Assembly: GCF_003610785.1 (NCBI RefSeq)
Contig: NZ_RAQQ01000014.1
Coordinates: forward strand, 62,001-126,000
Direction: 5' to 3'
Length of the DNA: 64,000 nt
DNA from: Micromonospora globbae
Lineage (GTDB): Bacteria > Actinomycetota > Actinomycetes > Mycobacteriales > Micromonosporaceae
Shown: one piece after another, positions 48,226 through 56,224 of the stretch
Position numbering within the stretch: position 1 is the first letter of the stretch
Layout: each line of letters begins with the position of its first letter
Program-made: the position numbers and the translations under genes
Notes under the pieces: generated by a model
What the model was told of the DNA's origin: nothing
Database searches by the model: none
What the model saw: the letters and a program-made list of their open reading frames with translations, nothing else

Positions 48226-48984
48226 TCACCCACGGTTGATCGCGTTGGCGTGGATCGCCTCGCTCAGGTACGCGGCGAGGCCCGGCGCCATGTTCTCGTA
48301 GGTCGCCCGGAACCGCTCGTCGGCCACGTACATGTCCGCCAGACCGGTGTGGATCTCGTACGAGCACTCGTAGAACCAGCGGCCGATGATCTGCCGGTGC
48401 TCCTCGGCCAGCTCCATCGCCTCCGGGCTGTCCGCCGGCGCACCGGAGGACATGAGGGCCACGACGCGCCGCCCCCAGTCCTCGTTCTCGCGCTTGAACC
48501 GCAGCCAGTCGTCCTTGCCGTACCGGGCCGCCCGCCGGTTCGACTCCCGGTACGCCTCGCTGCCGCCCCACCGCTGCTCCGCCTCATCGGCGTGCGCCTC
48601 CGGGTCGAAGTCCCCGAAGACCTCGAACCGCTCCTCGGGGGTCAGCTGGATGTCCACCTTCTTCGCCTCCAACGCGAACTCGATCGCCGAGACCATCTCC
48701 TGCAACCGCTTGATCCGTACGGTCAGCAGCTCGTGCTGGCGACGCAGGTGCGCCGCCGGGTCGGCCGCCGGGTCGTCGAGGATCGCGGCGATCTCCTCCA
48801 ACGGGAACCCCAGCTCGCGGTAGTAGCGGACGAGCTGCAACCGCTCCAGGTCCGCGTCGTCGTAGCGGCGGTAGCCGGTCCTGCTGCGCCCGCTCGGCGA
48901 GAGCAGGCCGATCTCGTCGTAGTGGTGCAGCGTCCGTACCGTCACGCCGGCGAGCTTGGCCACCTGGCCCACCGTGTACGCCAT
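48226..48984 (-). CDS. TipAL-type MerR regulator
   Basis: A 252-aa MerR regulator with the TipAS ligand domain. The N-terminal HTH is YTVGQVAKLAGVTVRTLHHY, the coiled coil ITVRIKRLQEMVSAIEFAL-like region lies near 95-115, and the C-terminal antibiotic-sensing domain has WFYECSYEIHTGLADMYVAD, keeping a Cys at the place where TipAS binds thiopeptides covalently. It may activate itself when bound. It is preceded by TTGACC with the palindromic TCACGTAACG typical of MerR promoters. Confidence 0.92.
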   Translation of the reverse strand: MAYTVGQVAKLAGVTVRTLHHYDEIGLLSPSGRSRTGYRRYDDADLERLQLVRYYRELGFPLEEIAAILDDPAADPAAHLRRQHELLTVRIKRLQEMVSAIEFALEAKKVDIQLTPEERFEVFGDFDPEAHADEAEQRWGGSEAYRESNRRAARYGKDDWLRFKRENEDWGRRVVALMSSGAPADSPEAMELAEEHRQIIGRWFYECSYEIHTGLADMYVADERFRATYENMAPGLAAYLSEAIHANAINRG

Positions 48985-49011
48985 GGTCCCCTCCCTTCGG
49001 AAACCAGGCTC

Positions 49012-49036
49012 TCCCCTGCCGTTACGTGAGGGTCAA
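49012..49036 (-). promoter_or_regulatory. MerR-type promoter of the TipAL-like gene
   Basis: On the minus strand -35 TTGACC (49036-49031) is followed by CTCACGTAACG, typical of MerR-controlled promoters. The -10 is weak, as expected for an activator-dependent promoter. The -35 overlaps the stop codon of the upstream ArsR gene. Confidence 0.5.
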
Positions 49037-49599
49037 GCCCGATTCTGACCCACCGTGGGGGTGTCGGGTGGTCCGGACGGCGGGGGTGTGGCCTGCCGGT
49101 AGAGGCTCACGAGCACCCCGTAGCGCGGTTCGTCGTCTCCGGCGTCCTCGGCGCCGTCGACCAGCTCGCTGAGCGCGGCGCCGAGCCGCTCGGCCTGGGC
49201 CCGGGTGAGCCGCAGGTGCCGCAGCTGGAGCAGCGGCTCGTCCGGCGCGGCCGCGATCTCCTCGGCGACCGCGCCGAGCATGGCGGCGGTGGCGCCGACG
49301 TGTCCCGGCGCGACCCGGATTCGCCGGGCGGACCGCTGGTAGTACTGCTCGGTGCCGCCGCGCACCGGCCGGGTGTGCGCCACCCGCACCATGCCGGCCT
49401 CGCGGAGCACCTTGAGGTGGTGTGCCACGTTGCCCTTGGCCGACCCGAGCGCCCCGGCGAGCTGGCTGATCGTGGCCGGGCGCTGGCCCAGTGCGAACAG
49501 CAGGCGCTGGCGGAACGGGTGCCCGAGCGCCTTGAACTGCTCGGGGGTGGTGACCTCCAGCAGTTCGTCGAGGGGACGGTCGGGACGTGGATCGGCCAT
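49033..49599 (-). CDS. ArsR family regulator
   Basis: A 188-aa winged-helix regulator: FKALGHPFRQRLLFALGQRP, ATISQLAGALGSAKGNVAHH and LKVLREAGMVRVAHTRPVRG form the ArsR HTH; the C-terminal half is helical. ATG 49599 has TAGACA 9 nt upstream and a perfect TTGACA -35 16 nt further, a very strong promoter. Its -35 shares a palindrome with the -35 of the divergent S41 peptidase gene, so it probably controls both. It precedes the TipAL-like gene by 48 bp. Confidence 0.9.
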   Translation of the reverse strand: MADPRPDRPLDELLEVTTPEQFKALGHPFRQRLLFALGQRPATISQLAGALGSAKGNVAHHLKVLREAGMVRVAHTRPVRGGTEQYYQRSARRIRVAPGHVGATAAMLGAVAEEIAAAPDEPLLQLRHLRLTRAQAERLGAALSELVDGAEDAGDDEPRYGVLVSLYRQATPPPSGPPDTPTVGQNRA

Positions 49600-49608
49600 G
49601 GCAGAAAG

Positions 49609-49650
49609 TGTCTACTTCTCTTGACGCTTCTGTCAATCGGCTGCTCTACT
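49609..49650. promoter_or_regulatory. Divergent ArsR/S41 promoters sharing a palindrome
   Basis: TTGAC-N6-GTCAA (49621-49636). Its minus-strand arm reads TTGACA (49636-49631), the -35 of the ArsR gene, with -10 TAGACA (49614-49609). Its plus-strand arm reads TTGACG (49621-49626), a -35 for the peptidase gene, with a weaker -10 TCTACT (49645-49650). Confidence 0.7.
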
Positions 49651-49685
49651 GCTCAGCACCCACCACCCGAGGACGGGAGCCGCCC

Positions 49686-50612
49686 ATGCGCCAGGCCGAG
49701 ATCACCGAGGCCGTCGAACGGACCGCCACGCTCGTCGACGAGCACTACGTCTTCCCCGACCTGGCCGGACGGCTGGCCACCCTGCTCACCGACAACCTCG
49801 CCGCCGGCCGGTACGCCACCGCGGCCGACCCCCGCGCCCTCGGTGAGCTGGTCACCGCCGACCTCCAGTCCCTCAACGGCGACCTGCACCTGCGCCTGAA
49901 GTACCACGAGGAGGCGCTGCCCGAACGGGACGAGCACCCCGACGACGACCGGATCGTGCGGCTGGCCGCCGACACGATGGGCGGGGTGGGCCGCGTGCAG
50001 CGCCTCGACGGCAACGTCGGCCTGCTGGAGATCCGGCCGCTGCTCTTCCCCCCGCCCCTCGCCGGCGACCAGATGACCGCGGCGATGCGGCTGCTCGCCG
50101 GCACCGACGCGCTGCTGCTCGACCTGCGCGAGAACGTCGGCGGCAGCCCCGACGGGGTCGCGCTCCTCTGCGGCTGGTTCTTCGACGAGCCGACCCTGCT
50201 GCACACCACGTACGACCGCGCGGGCCGTCCCGTCCGCCAGTCCTGGAGCGCCGCGTACGTGCCCGTGCCGACGTACGACGCCACCAAGCCGGTCTACGTG
50301 CTGACCAGCGGCCGCACGTTCTCCGGCGGCGAGGAACTGGCCTACGACCTCCAGCAGTCCGGCCGGGCCACCGTGGTGGGCGAGCGCACCGGAGGCGGGG
50401 CGCATCCCCGGATCGGCTTCCGCGCCCACGCCCACCTGGAGGTCACCGTGCCGGTCGCCCGTCCGGTCCACCCCGTCACCGGCACCAACTGGGAGGGCAC
50501 CGGGGTGCTCCCCGACATCGAGTCGCCGGCCGCCGACGCGCTCGACGTGGCGCACCGCGCCGCGCTGTCCCGGCTGGACGTGCCGGCCCCGGTCACGGCC
50601 GTCGCGGCCTGA
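49686..50612 (+). CDS. S41 family peptidase (IRBP/tail-specific protease-like)
   Basis: A 308-aa protein: an N-terminal helical domain (ITEAVERTATLVDEHYVFPD) like the S41 N-domain, then VGLLEIRPLLFP, ALLLDLRENVGGSPDGVALL and the active-site segment VLTSGRTFSGGEELAYDLQQ with the catalytic Ser, followed by VVGERTGGGAHP. No signal peptide is seen, so it acts in the cytoplasm unless exported another way. GGGAG precedes ATG 49686. It is controlled together with the divergent ArsR gene. Confidence 0.88.
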   Translation: MRQAEITEAVERTATLVDEHYVFPDLAGRLATLLTDNLAAGRYATAADPRALGELVTADLQSLNGDLHLRLKYHEEALPERDEHPDDDRIVRLAADTMGGVGRVQRLDGNVGLLEIRPLLFPPPLAGDQMTAAMRLLAGTDALLLDLRENVGGSPDGVALLCGWFFDEPTLLHTTYDRAGRPVRQSWSAAYVPVPTYDATKPVYVLTSGRTFSGGEELAYDLQQSGRATVVGERTGGGAHPRIGFRAHAHLEVTVPVARPVHPVTGTNWEGTGVLPDIESPAADALDVAHRAALSRLDVPAPVTAVAA

Positions 50613-50633
50613 CCGCCGCCGGCACCCGGCCGA

Positions 50634-52181
50634 TCAGGCCCACTCCTCGGCCGGGTCACCGTCGGGCGCGGGGTCGCCGGCAGCGTCGCCAGCCGTGGCG
50701 GCACCGGCGGCCTCGGCGCCGGCGGGCACCGGCGGGCCGCCGTGGGTCCAGGGGGTCTCCTCGGGGGCCGGGAAGGCGCCGGCCGGAAGGTACGCGTCGG
50801 AGAGCGTCGTGTAGCAGAGCCGCTCCCCCACCTCCGGCACGCTGCCCGGCGGCGCCGTCAGCCCGCGCCCCATCCCGCCGGACAGCTCCAGCACCACCTC
50901 GGTCTTGCCGTCGGCGGGGTGCAGGAACACCACCCGGGCCTTCTGCCCCGGCCGGGCCGGCGAGTACAGCGTGGCGCCCACCGGCACCAGCACCGGCTCG
51001 GTCGTGACCACCTGGATCCGGGGACGCAGCACGGGCCGCTTCCCGCTGTCGTCGACCCGGGCGGGATCGGCGAGCGTCACCTCGCCCACGAACGCCTCGC
51101 CGGTGAGGCGGTGCTCGGCCATCACCAGCGGGTCGTCGTAGGCGCGCTGCACCGCGTACGACGTGAGGGCCCGCTCCAACCGGTGCAGCCGCACCGCCGC
51201 GGCGACCGCGCCGTCCCGCCGGGGCTGCGGCCCGCCGCCCGCGTCGACGTGCTCGGCGTGCGCGGTGAACGCGTCCCGGTCGCCCGCCCAGCGCCCCTCC
51301 ACCCGGGCGCCGGGCGGCAGGGCGCGCAGCAGGCCCACGCCGCGCCACATCAGCTCCCAGGTGGGCGCGAGCTGGTCGCGCAGCAACGACTCCAGCGTCG
51401 CGTACGCCTCGGCGCGCGCGTCCGGGTCGTCCTCCGCCTCGGCGTACGCGGCGATGGCCGGCGCGAGCCGGTGGTTGTCGAAGTCCGGGTCGGTGGCCGG
51501 ACCGGCCGGCGGATGCGTGCCCGGGTCCTCGGCCCGGGCCGCCGCCTCGGCACCGGTCGTTCCCGGCGGCGGGTCGATCCAGCCGAGCAACGCCGGCAGG
51601 TGCAGGTCCTCCACGGCGCTCTGCCCGGTGGCCCAGTGCAGGGTCAGCGCGTCGGTCATCGCCAGCAGCGCCGACGCACCCGGATGCTCGGCCCGGTCGG
51701 CGAAGAACGTCAGCCACCGCCCGAGCAGCGGCACCGACGGGTGCACCGGGTGCTCACCGTCCGGTCGGCGGAACCGGGTGGAGCGACCGAGCAGCCGCAG
51801 GAACGTGATCCCGGCCGGGTTGGGCACCAGCACCTGCGGCGCGTCGACGTACCGGTACCGCACGTCCCGGCCCCGGTCGACCGGCACCGCCTCGCTCACC
51901 TCCCGGTGGGCGTCCACGTACGGCAGCACGACCTCGGCCAACTCGGCGGCGAACCGGAACCGCTGGTCCCGGTTGCGCGGCTGGGGCACGACCAGCAGCC
52001 GCGCCTCGTCCGGCGCCGTACCGACCATCGCGGCCAACGGGGCGTTCGCCTCACCGGCGAGCGCGAGCGGCACCAGCACCAGGGGACGCTCGTGCAGGTG
52101 CACGTGGCGGACGGTCGCCACCGGCTGGGCCACCCCGGCCGCGACGGCCTGCGCCTTCGCGAGCGCGCGCAGCGTACTCAT
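50634..52181 (-). CDS. Protein of unknown function in the nuclease operon
   Basis: A 515-aa soluble protein that I do not recognise. A mostly alpha/beta first half (HEREPLVLVPLALAG-type strands, TFLRLLGRSTRFRRPDGE) is followed by a helical middle and, near 375-460, a beta-rich segment (RPRIQVVTTEPVLVPVGATL, KARVVFLHPADGKTEVVLEL) that could be a small barrel. The tail is Ala/Gly/Asp-rich. ATG 52181 overlaps the stop of the nuclease gene (ATGA), so the two are co-translated and probably work together. Confidence 0.75.
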   Translation of the reverse strand: MSTLRALAKAQAVAAGVAQPVATVRHVHLHERPLVLVPLALAGEANAPLAAMVGTAPDEARLLVVPQPRNRDQRFRFAAELAEVVLPYVDAHREVSEAVPVDRGRDVRYRYVDAPQVLVPNPAGITFLRLLGRSTRFRRPDGEHPVHPSVPLLGRWLTFFADRAEHPGASALLAMTDALTLHWATGQSAVEDLHLPALLGWIDPPPGTTGAEAAARAEDPGTHPPAGPATDPDFDNHRLAPAIAAYAEAEDDPDARAEAYATLESLLRDQLAPTWELMWRGVGLLRALPPGARVEGRWAGDRDAFTAHAEHVDAGGGPQPRRDGAVAAAVRLHRLERALTSYAVQRAYDDPLVMAEHRLTGEAFVGEVTLADPARVDDSGKRPVLRPRIQVVTTEPVLVPVGATLYSPARPGQKARVVFLHPADGKTEVVLELSGGMGRGLTAPPGSVPEVGERLCYTTLSDAYLPAGAFPAPEETPWTHGGPPVPAGAEAAGAATAGDAAGDPAPDGDPAEEWA

Positions 52182-53278
52182 GCCGGCACGCCCAGGGCCT
52201 CGGCGCGCAACCGGGCCGCGGCGCGCAGCAGCGCGGCGGCCTCGGCCTCCTCCGGGTCGGGGGTCCGGGCGCCGTCGGCGAGCGCCACCACCTCGGCCAC
52301 GGTGGCGAGCCCGCCGAGCGCCTCGCGGACCGGCCGGCCCAGCGCGGCCGTGTGGCCGCGCGCCTCGTGCCGGCAGAAGTACGCCAGCTCGCAGCTGGCC
52401 AGGCACTCCGGCGCGTACCGGGCCTCCACGCGCGACAGCGCGGCGGCCAGCGTGGCCGGGTCGGCAGCCAGGTCGGCGGTGAAGTCGGACGGCACCGACG
52501 CCAGCAGGTCGTCGAGCCGGGCCATCCGGTCCAGCTGGCGGCGCAGCACCAGCAACTGCTTACGGACGTCGAGCAGGCTGGCCACCGGCCGGTTCGCGAA
52601 GTCCCGCGGGCAGATCAGCACCACCTCGTGCGACACCAGCCCCGGATCGTGGCCGGCGGCAGCGAGCAGCTCGCGCAGCGCCAGCACGTACACGGCCGAC
52701 TGGGTCGCCGCCGCCGCGACCTTCGCGGGGTCGGCCTGCCCGTCGATCACCGGGAACGACTTGATCTCGACGACGTGGAACCGGCCGGCCAGCCGGGCGG
52801 CCACCAGATCCGGTTCGAGGTGGACCCGCCGGCCCGCGACCTCGAGGCTGAGCAGCGGGTGGTCGAAGAGGGCGGCGGGCTGGTCGGCGCCGGTGGGCGC
52901 GGCGGCCACCAGCAGCTCACGCGACCGGGCGTGCCGCTCGGGCAGGTCGTCGTCGGCGCCGAGGTCGGTCCAGTCCGCCCGCTCGTCCGGCTCGACCCCG
53001 AGGCGCTCGGCGACCAGCCGCAGCAGCTCCGCGCCGCCGTCGGCCTTGACCTGCGCCTCGAACGCGTTGCCGCGGGTGATGGCGAAGCGGGACTGCCCGA
53101 ACCGGGCCGGAAACCCGATCCGCTCGGCCAGCTTCGGCTTGTCGACGCCGGCGCCGTCCAGGACGGCGCGGCGGACGCAGCCCGGGTTGCCGGTGAGCGC
53201 GGCGATCGTCCGGGCGTTGTGCCGGCGGGGCGGTACGCCGCCGCGGATGGCGTCCAGTCGCTGCTCGCTGCTCGTCAT
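52178..53278 (-). CDS. PD-(D/E)XK nuclease with Cys cluster (Cas4/AddB-like)
   Basis: A 366-aa protein. The nuclease core shows VHLEPDLVAA (Asp) and FHVVEIKSFP (ExK), spaced as in PD-(D/E)XK nucleases. One Cys near residue 34 (GNPGCVRRAVL) and three near the C-terminus (PECLASCELAYFCRHEA) give the four-cysteine arrangement of Fe-S cluster nucleases (Cas4, AddB, Dna2). No cas genes or CRISPR array lie in the window. ATG 53278 overlaps the MFS stop, and the stop overlaps the 515-aa gene. It is the most unusual protein of the window; its DNA-processing role is inferred from motifs only. Confidence 0.8.
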   Translation of the reverse strand: MTSSEQRLDAIRGGVPPRRHNARTIAALTGNPGCVRRAVLDGAGVDKPKLAERIGFPARFGQSRFAITRGNAFEAQVKADGGAELLRLVAERLGVEPDERADWTDLGADDDLPERHARSRELLVAAAPTGADQPAALFDHPLLSLEVAGRRVHLEPDLVAARLAGRFHVVEIKSFPVIDGQADPAKVAAAATQSAVYVLALRELLAAAGHDPGLVSHEVVLICPRDFANRPVASLLDVRKQLLVLRRQLDRMARLDDLLASVPSDFTADLAADPATLAAALSRVEARYAPECLASCELAYFCRHEARGHTAALGRPVREALGGLATVAEVVALADGARTPDPEEAEAAALLRAAARLRAEALGVPA

Positions 53279-54684
53279 GAACCGCCACGATAGGCGGTCA
53301 CCGCCGGTTCGGCCGGCACGGCGCCCCGGCGGCGGCGGACCAGCAGGGCGGTGGTCGCCGCGGCGAGGGCGGCCAATGCGGCCATGGTCCAGAGCACGGT
53401 ACGCAGCCCACCGGTGAACCCGGGATCGTCGAGCCGGCCGGCCGTGGTGCTGGCCAGGACCGCGCCGACCACCGCGATGGCGACCGTCTCACTGGCCAGC
53501 CGGGCCGTGTTGATCATGCCGGCGCCCGTGGCCGCGCGGGCCGGCGCCACGCTGCCGATGGCCATCTGGTCCAGCAGCCCGATGGAGAGTCCCACCCCGA
53601 CACCGATGGTGAGCAGCGGGCCGGCCAGCACGGCCGTGCCGCTGTCGGGGCCGAGCACCGTGGCCCAGGCCGCACCGGCGGCCACCACGGCCACCGAGAC
53701 GACGACCACCAGGGGCGCCGGCACCAGGCGGATCAGCGCCCCGGTCAGCAGCGGCAGGACCAGGGTGGGTGCGGTGAGCAGGATCAGCGTCGCACCGGCC
53801 GTGCCCGGGGTCAGCCCGACCACCGTGGTCAGGTACGACGGCAGGTAGACCAGCAGCGGCACGAGCACCGCCACGATGGTGGCCGCCGCCAGGCAGATGC
53901 CGAGGAACCGGTGGCTGGCCAGCAGCGTGAGGTCGAACATCGGGTCGGCGCGGCGGCGCTCCACCCGGGCGAAGAGCACGAGCAACGCGAGCGCGGCGGC
54001 GAACGCGACGACGATCCGCGGGTCGGCCCAGCCGAACTCCGGCCCCTGCACGAACCCGAAGATCAGCAACAGCAGCGCCGAGGTGAACGACACCGTGCCG
54101 GGCCAGTCGATCCGTCCGGCGTGTGGTGCCCGCGACTCCGGCAGCAGCGGCACGAGGGCGAGCACCACCACCCCGGCCAGGGCGGGCGCCGCGAACACCG
54201 CCCGCCAGCCGAACGTGTCGATGAGCAGGCCCGCGACGGAGGGACCGAAGGCGAGGCCGGCTCCGATGGCCGTACCGAAGACGCTGAAGGCGCGCGCCCG
54301 GGCCGGGCCGTGGAACGTGCCGGCGAGCAGCGCCGAGGCGCTGGTGGCCGCGGCGGCAGCGCCCACACCGGACACCGCCCGGAGGACGTCGAGCAGGGCG
54401 ATGTCGCCCGCCACCGCCGCGAGCAGCCCGGCGCCCGCGAAGATCGCCACCCCGGTGGCGAACACCCGGCGGCGGCCGAACAGGTCGGCCAGCGCGCCGG
54501 TGGCCAGCATGAAGCTGGCGAACGTGGCGTTGTACCCGTTGACCACCCACTGCACGGAGGCCAGTCCGGCGTCGAGGTCACGGCCGATCTCGGGCAGCGC
54601 GACCGACGCGCCGGTCAGCGACACCGGCAGCGAGATGGTGGACAGCAGGACGGCGACCAGCACGACGGCCGGGTGGTTGCGCAC
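53275..54684 (-). CDS. MFS drug exporter (DHA2-like, 14-helix)
   Basis: A 469-aa transporter with about 14 helices: TGASVALPEIGRDLDAGLAS and VVNGYNATFASFMLATGALA at the start, GRRRVFATGVAIFAGAGLL as the cytoplasmic loop motif, and the GVGAAAAATSASALLAG motif C-like region. GTG 54684 has GGGGAGAACC before it. It is the first gene of a fully overlapped three-gene operon with the nuclease and the 515-aa protein, an odd mix of transport and DNA-processing functions that may reflect simple gene packing. Confidence 0.92.
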   Translation of the reverse strand: MRNHPAVVLVAVLLSTISLPVSLTGASVALPEIGRDLDAGLASVQWVVNGYNATFASFMLATGALADLFGRRRVFATGVAIFAGAGLLAAVAGDIALLDVLRAVSGVGAAAAATSASALLAGTFHGPARARAFSVFGTAIGAGLAFGPSVAGLLIDTFGWRAVFAAPALAGVVVLALVPLLPESRAPHAGRIDWPGTVSFTSALLLLIFGFVQGPEFGWADPRIVVAFAAALALLVLFARVERRRADPMFDLTLLASHRFLGICLAAATIVAVLVPLLVYLPSYLTTVVGLTPGTAGATLILLTAPTLVLPLLTGALIRLVPAPLVVVVSVAVVAAGAAWATVLGPDSGTAVLAGPLLTIGVGVGLSIGLLDQMAIGSVAPARAATGAGMINTARLASETVAIAVVGAVLASTTAGRLDDPGFTGGLRTVLWTMAALAALAAATTALLVRRRRGAVPAEPAVTAYRGGS

Positions 54685-54772
54685 GGTTCTCCCCGTTCGG
54701 ACGGCCCCTTAGCCTAGGCACGGCGGGCGCGGACGGGGCCGGGCCGGGGTCGAAGATCACAGGCGGCACAGG

Positions 54773-54808
54773 TGAACGCCCGACCCGCCGGAACGGGTCG
54801 GGCGTTCA
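54773..54808 (-). terminator. Perfect 15-bp terminator after the CHRD gene
   Basis: TGAACGCCCGACCCG (54773-54787) and CGGGTCGGGCGTTCA (54794-54808) pair perfectly with a 6-nt loop, downstream of the leftward CHRD gene. Confidence 0.88.
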
Positions 54809-54830
54809 GCCGGCCGTGTGCCGGCGGGGC

Positions 54831-55829
54831 TCACTTCTCGTCGCTCGCCCACCCGTCCCAGTGGTCGTCGCCCTTGTCCGAGCCCTTGTCCTCGCCGCTG
54901 TCGGAGTCGCGGTGCTCGCCCTTGTCCTCGCCCTTCTCGTCGCCGCGGTCCTCGCCCTTGTCCTCGCCCTTCTCGTCGCCGCGGTCCTCACCCTTGTCCG
55001 AGTCCCAGCCCTTGTCCGAGTCCCAGCCGCTGTCCTCGCTCCGGCCCTCGTCGCCCTTGTCCCAGCCGTGGGCCTCGTCGCTCGAGTCCCAGGCCCGGCT
55101 GTCACTGGCGTCCCACTTCCGGTCCTCGTCCTTGCGGTCCTCGTCCTTGCCCTTGCGGTCCTCGTCGACCTTGATCTGGCCGCGGATCTCGCCCTCGGGG
55201 TACTTCTTGGTGTGCACGTTGACGTACGTGACACCGGCCTCCATGGCGTCGACCAGCTCGTCGAACTCGCCCGGCTCGATGCCCTGGTCGGCGGGGCCGA
55301 CCACGTCGTCGGGCTTGATGGTCCCCTTGATGGTGGCCGGCGCCTCGGGGCAGGACTGCACGTTCTTCGAGGGACCGCCCTTCCCGTCCTTGATGTTCGA
55401 GCACAGGAAGACGGCCACCCCGCCGCTCTGGTGCTTCCCACCGAAGTGGATGTGCGCCTGCTGGACGTCCTTGAGGTCCTCGTAGCTCAGCCGCCAGCTG
55501 ATCTCCTTGTTGCGCTCGTCGATCCGCGCCTCGAACCGGCCGCTGCCCGGCGTGGAGATCGTCTTCGGGTCCTCCTGGTACCCGCTCAGGGTGGCCCGGG
55601 CCGTCTCCTTCCGTTCGTCCTTCCCGTGCGAGCCACGCCAGTCCCATGAGTCGCCGGACCCGCGCGAGTCGTTCCAGTCCCCCGAGCCGTGCGACTCGCG
55701 CTGCTCGTGCGACTGCTTGTCGCCCGAGTCGTCGCGCCCGTCGCCCATCGCGGCGGTGCCGATGGCCCCCACGGCCACCGCCGCCCCGGCCGCAACCGTC
55801 ACCGCCCAGAGTCGAGTACGTCCCATCAT
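54831..55829 (-). CDS. Secreted CHRD-domain protein with acidic repeat tail
   Basis: A 332-aa exported protein. A hydrophobic signal (LWAVTVAAGAAVAVGAIGTA) is followed by a Ser/Asp/Gly-rich linker, a CHRD (chordin-like) domain (ARATLSGYQEDPKTISTPGS, SWRLSYEDLKDVQQAHIHFG, VNVHTKKYPEGEIRGQI), and a ~110-residue tail of Asp/Glu/Lys/Gly/Ser repeats. ATG 55829 is used; ATG 55826 and GTG 55832 are in frame near the same GGGAG. The CHRD fold is of unknown role in bacteria. The tail is encoded by tandem repeats and is probably disordered. Confidence 0.85.
   Translation of the reverse strand: MMGRTRLWAVTVAAGAAVAVGAIGTAAMGDGRDDSGDKQSHEQRESHGSGDWNDSRGSGDSWDWRGSHGKDERKETARATLSGYQEDPKTISTPGSGRFEARIDERNKEISWRLSYEDLKDVQQAHIHFGGKHQSGGVAVFLCSNIKDGKGGPSKNVQSCPEAPATIKGTIKPDDVVGPADQGIEPGEFDELVDAMEAGVTYVNVHTKKYPEGEIRGQIKVDEDRKGKDEDRKDEDRKWDASDSRAWDSSDEAHGWDKGDEGRSEDSGWDSDKGWDSDKGEDRGDEKGEDKGEDRGDEKGEDKGEHRDSDSGEDKGSDKGDDHWDGWASDEK
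54918..55026. repeat. Tandem repeats encoding the acidic tail
   Basis: A perfect 36-bp unit occurs twice (54918-54953 and 54954-54989), then an 18-bp unit twice (54991-55008 and 55009-55026). They encode GEDRGDEKGEDK-like and GWDSDK-like repeats. Confidence 0.85.
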
Positions 55830-56224
55830 CACTGTTGCTCCCTTCGCAGACGGAGCCCGAGCCGTACCGGCGCGGAGCTGGCCGGCGGCGGAACCCGGGC
55901 ACGCGAGGGCGCCGCACGCCGAGCACGGTCCCTCGTCGGGAGTCCCGGCACACGGTTCCATTAGCGCCCCTTTGGTGAAATTGTCCCATGTTCGGCACAA
56001 ACACGAGCGCTCTTCGCTGATCCGACCGTCAGAAGGTTTTTCGGACCACCCGGGCGGTAGGCGGCTCTCCGCGCCACCTCGGCACGGCTGTCCGGCGACC
56101 GCCCGTCCATACCCCGACACGCCGAAGCGCCTGACCTGCTACCGCAGTGGTCAGGCGCTTCGTGCTGGGAGGGGGTGTGTTGCCCTCGAACGGCCGTGAA
56201 GCCGTGCGAGGGGCCGCGGGCCGG
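55830..56224. other. Non-coding region upstream of the CHRD gene
   Basis: 395 bp without a convincing gene. It carries the leader of the CHRD gene on the minus strand and the hairpin at 56123-56162 that ends the SRPBCC operon. Confidence 0.55.
56123..56162 (-). terminator. Perfect 14-bp terminator after the SRPBCC gene
   Basis: CGAAGCGCCTGACC (56123-56136) pairs with GGTCAGGCGCTTCG (56149-56162), loop 12 nt, about 60 bp downstream of the SRPBCC gene. Confidence 0.8.
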
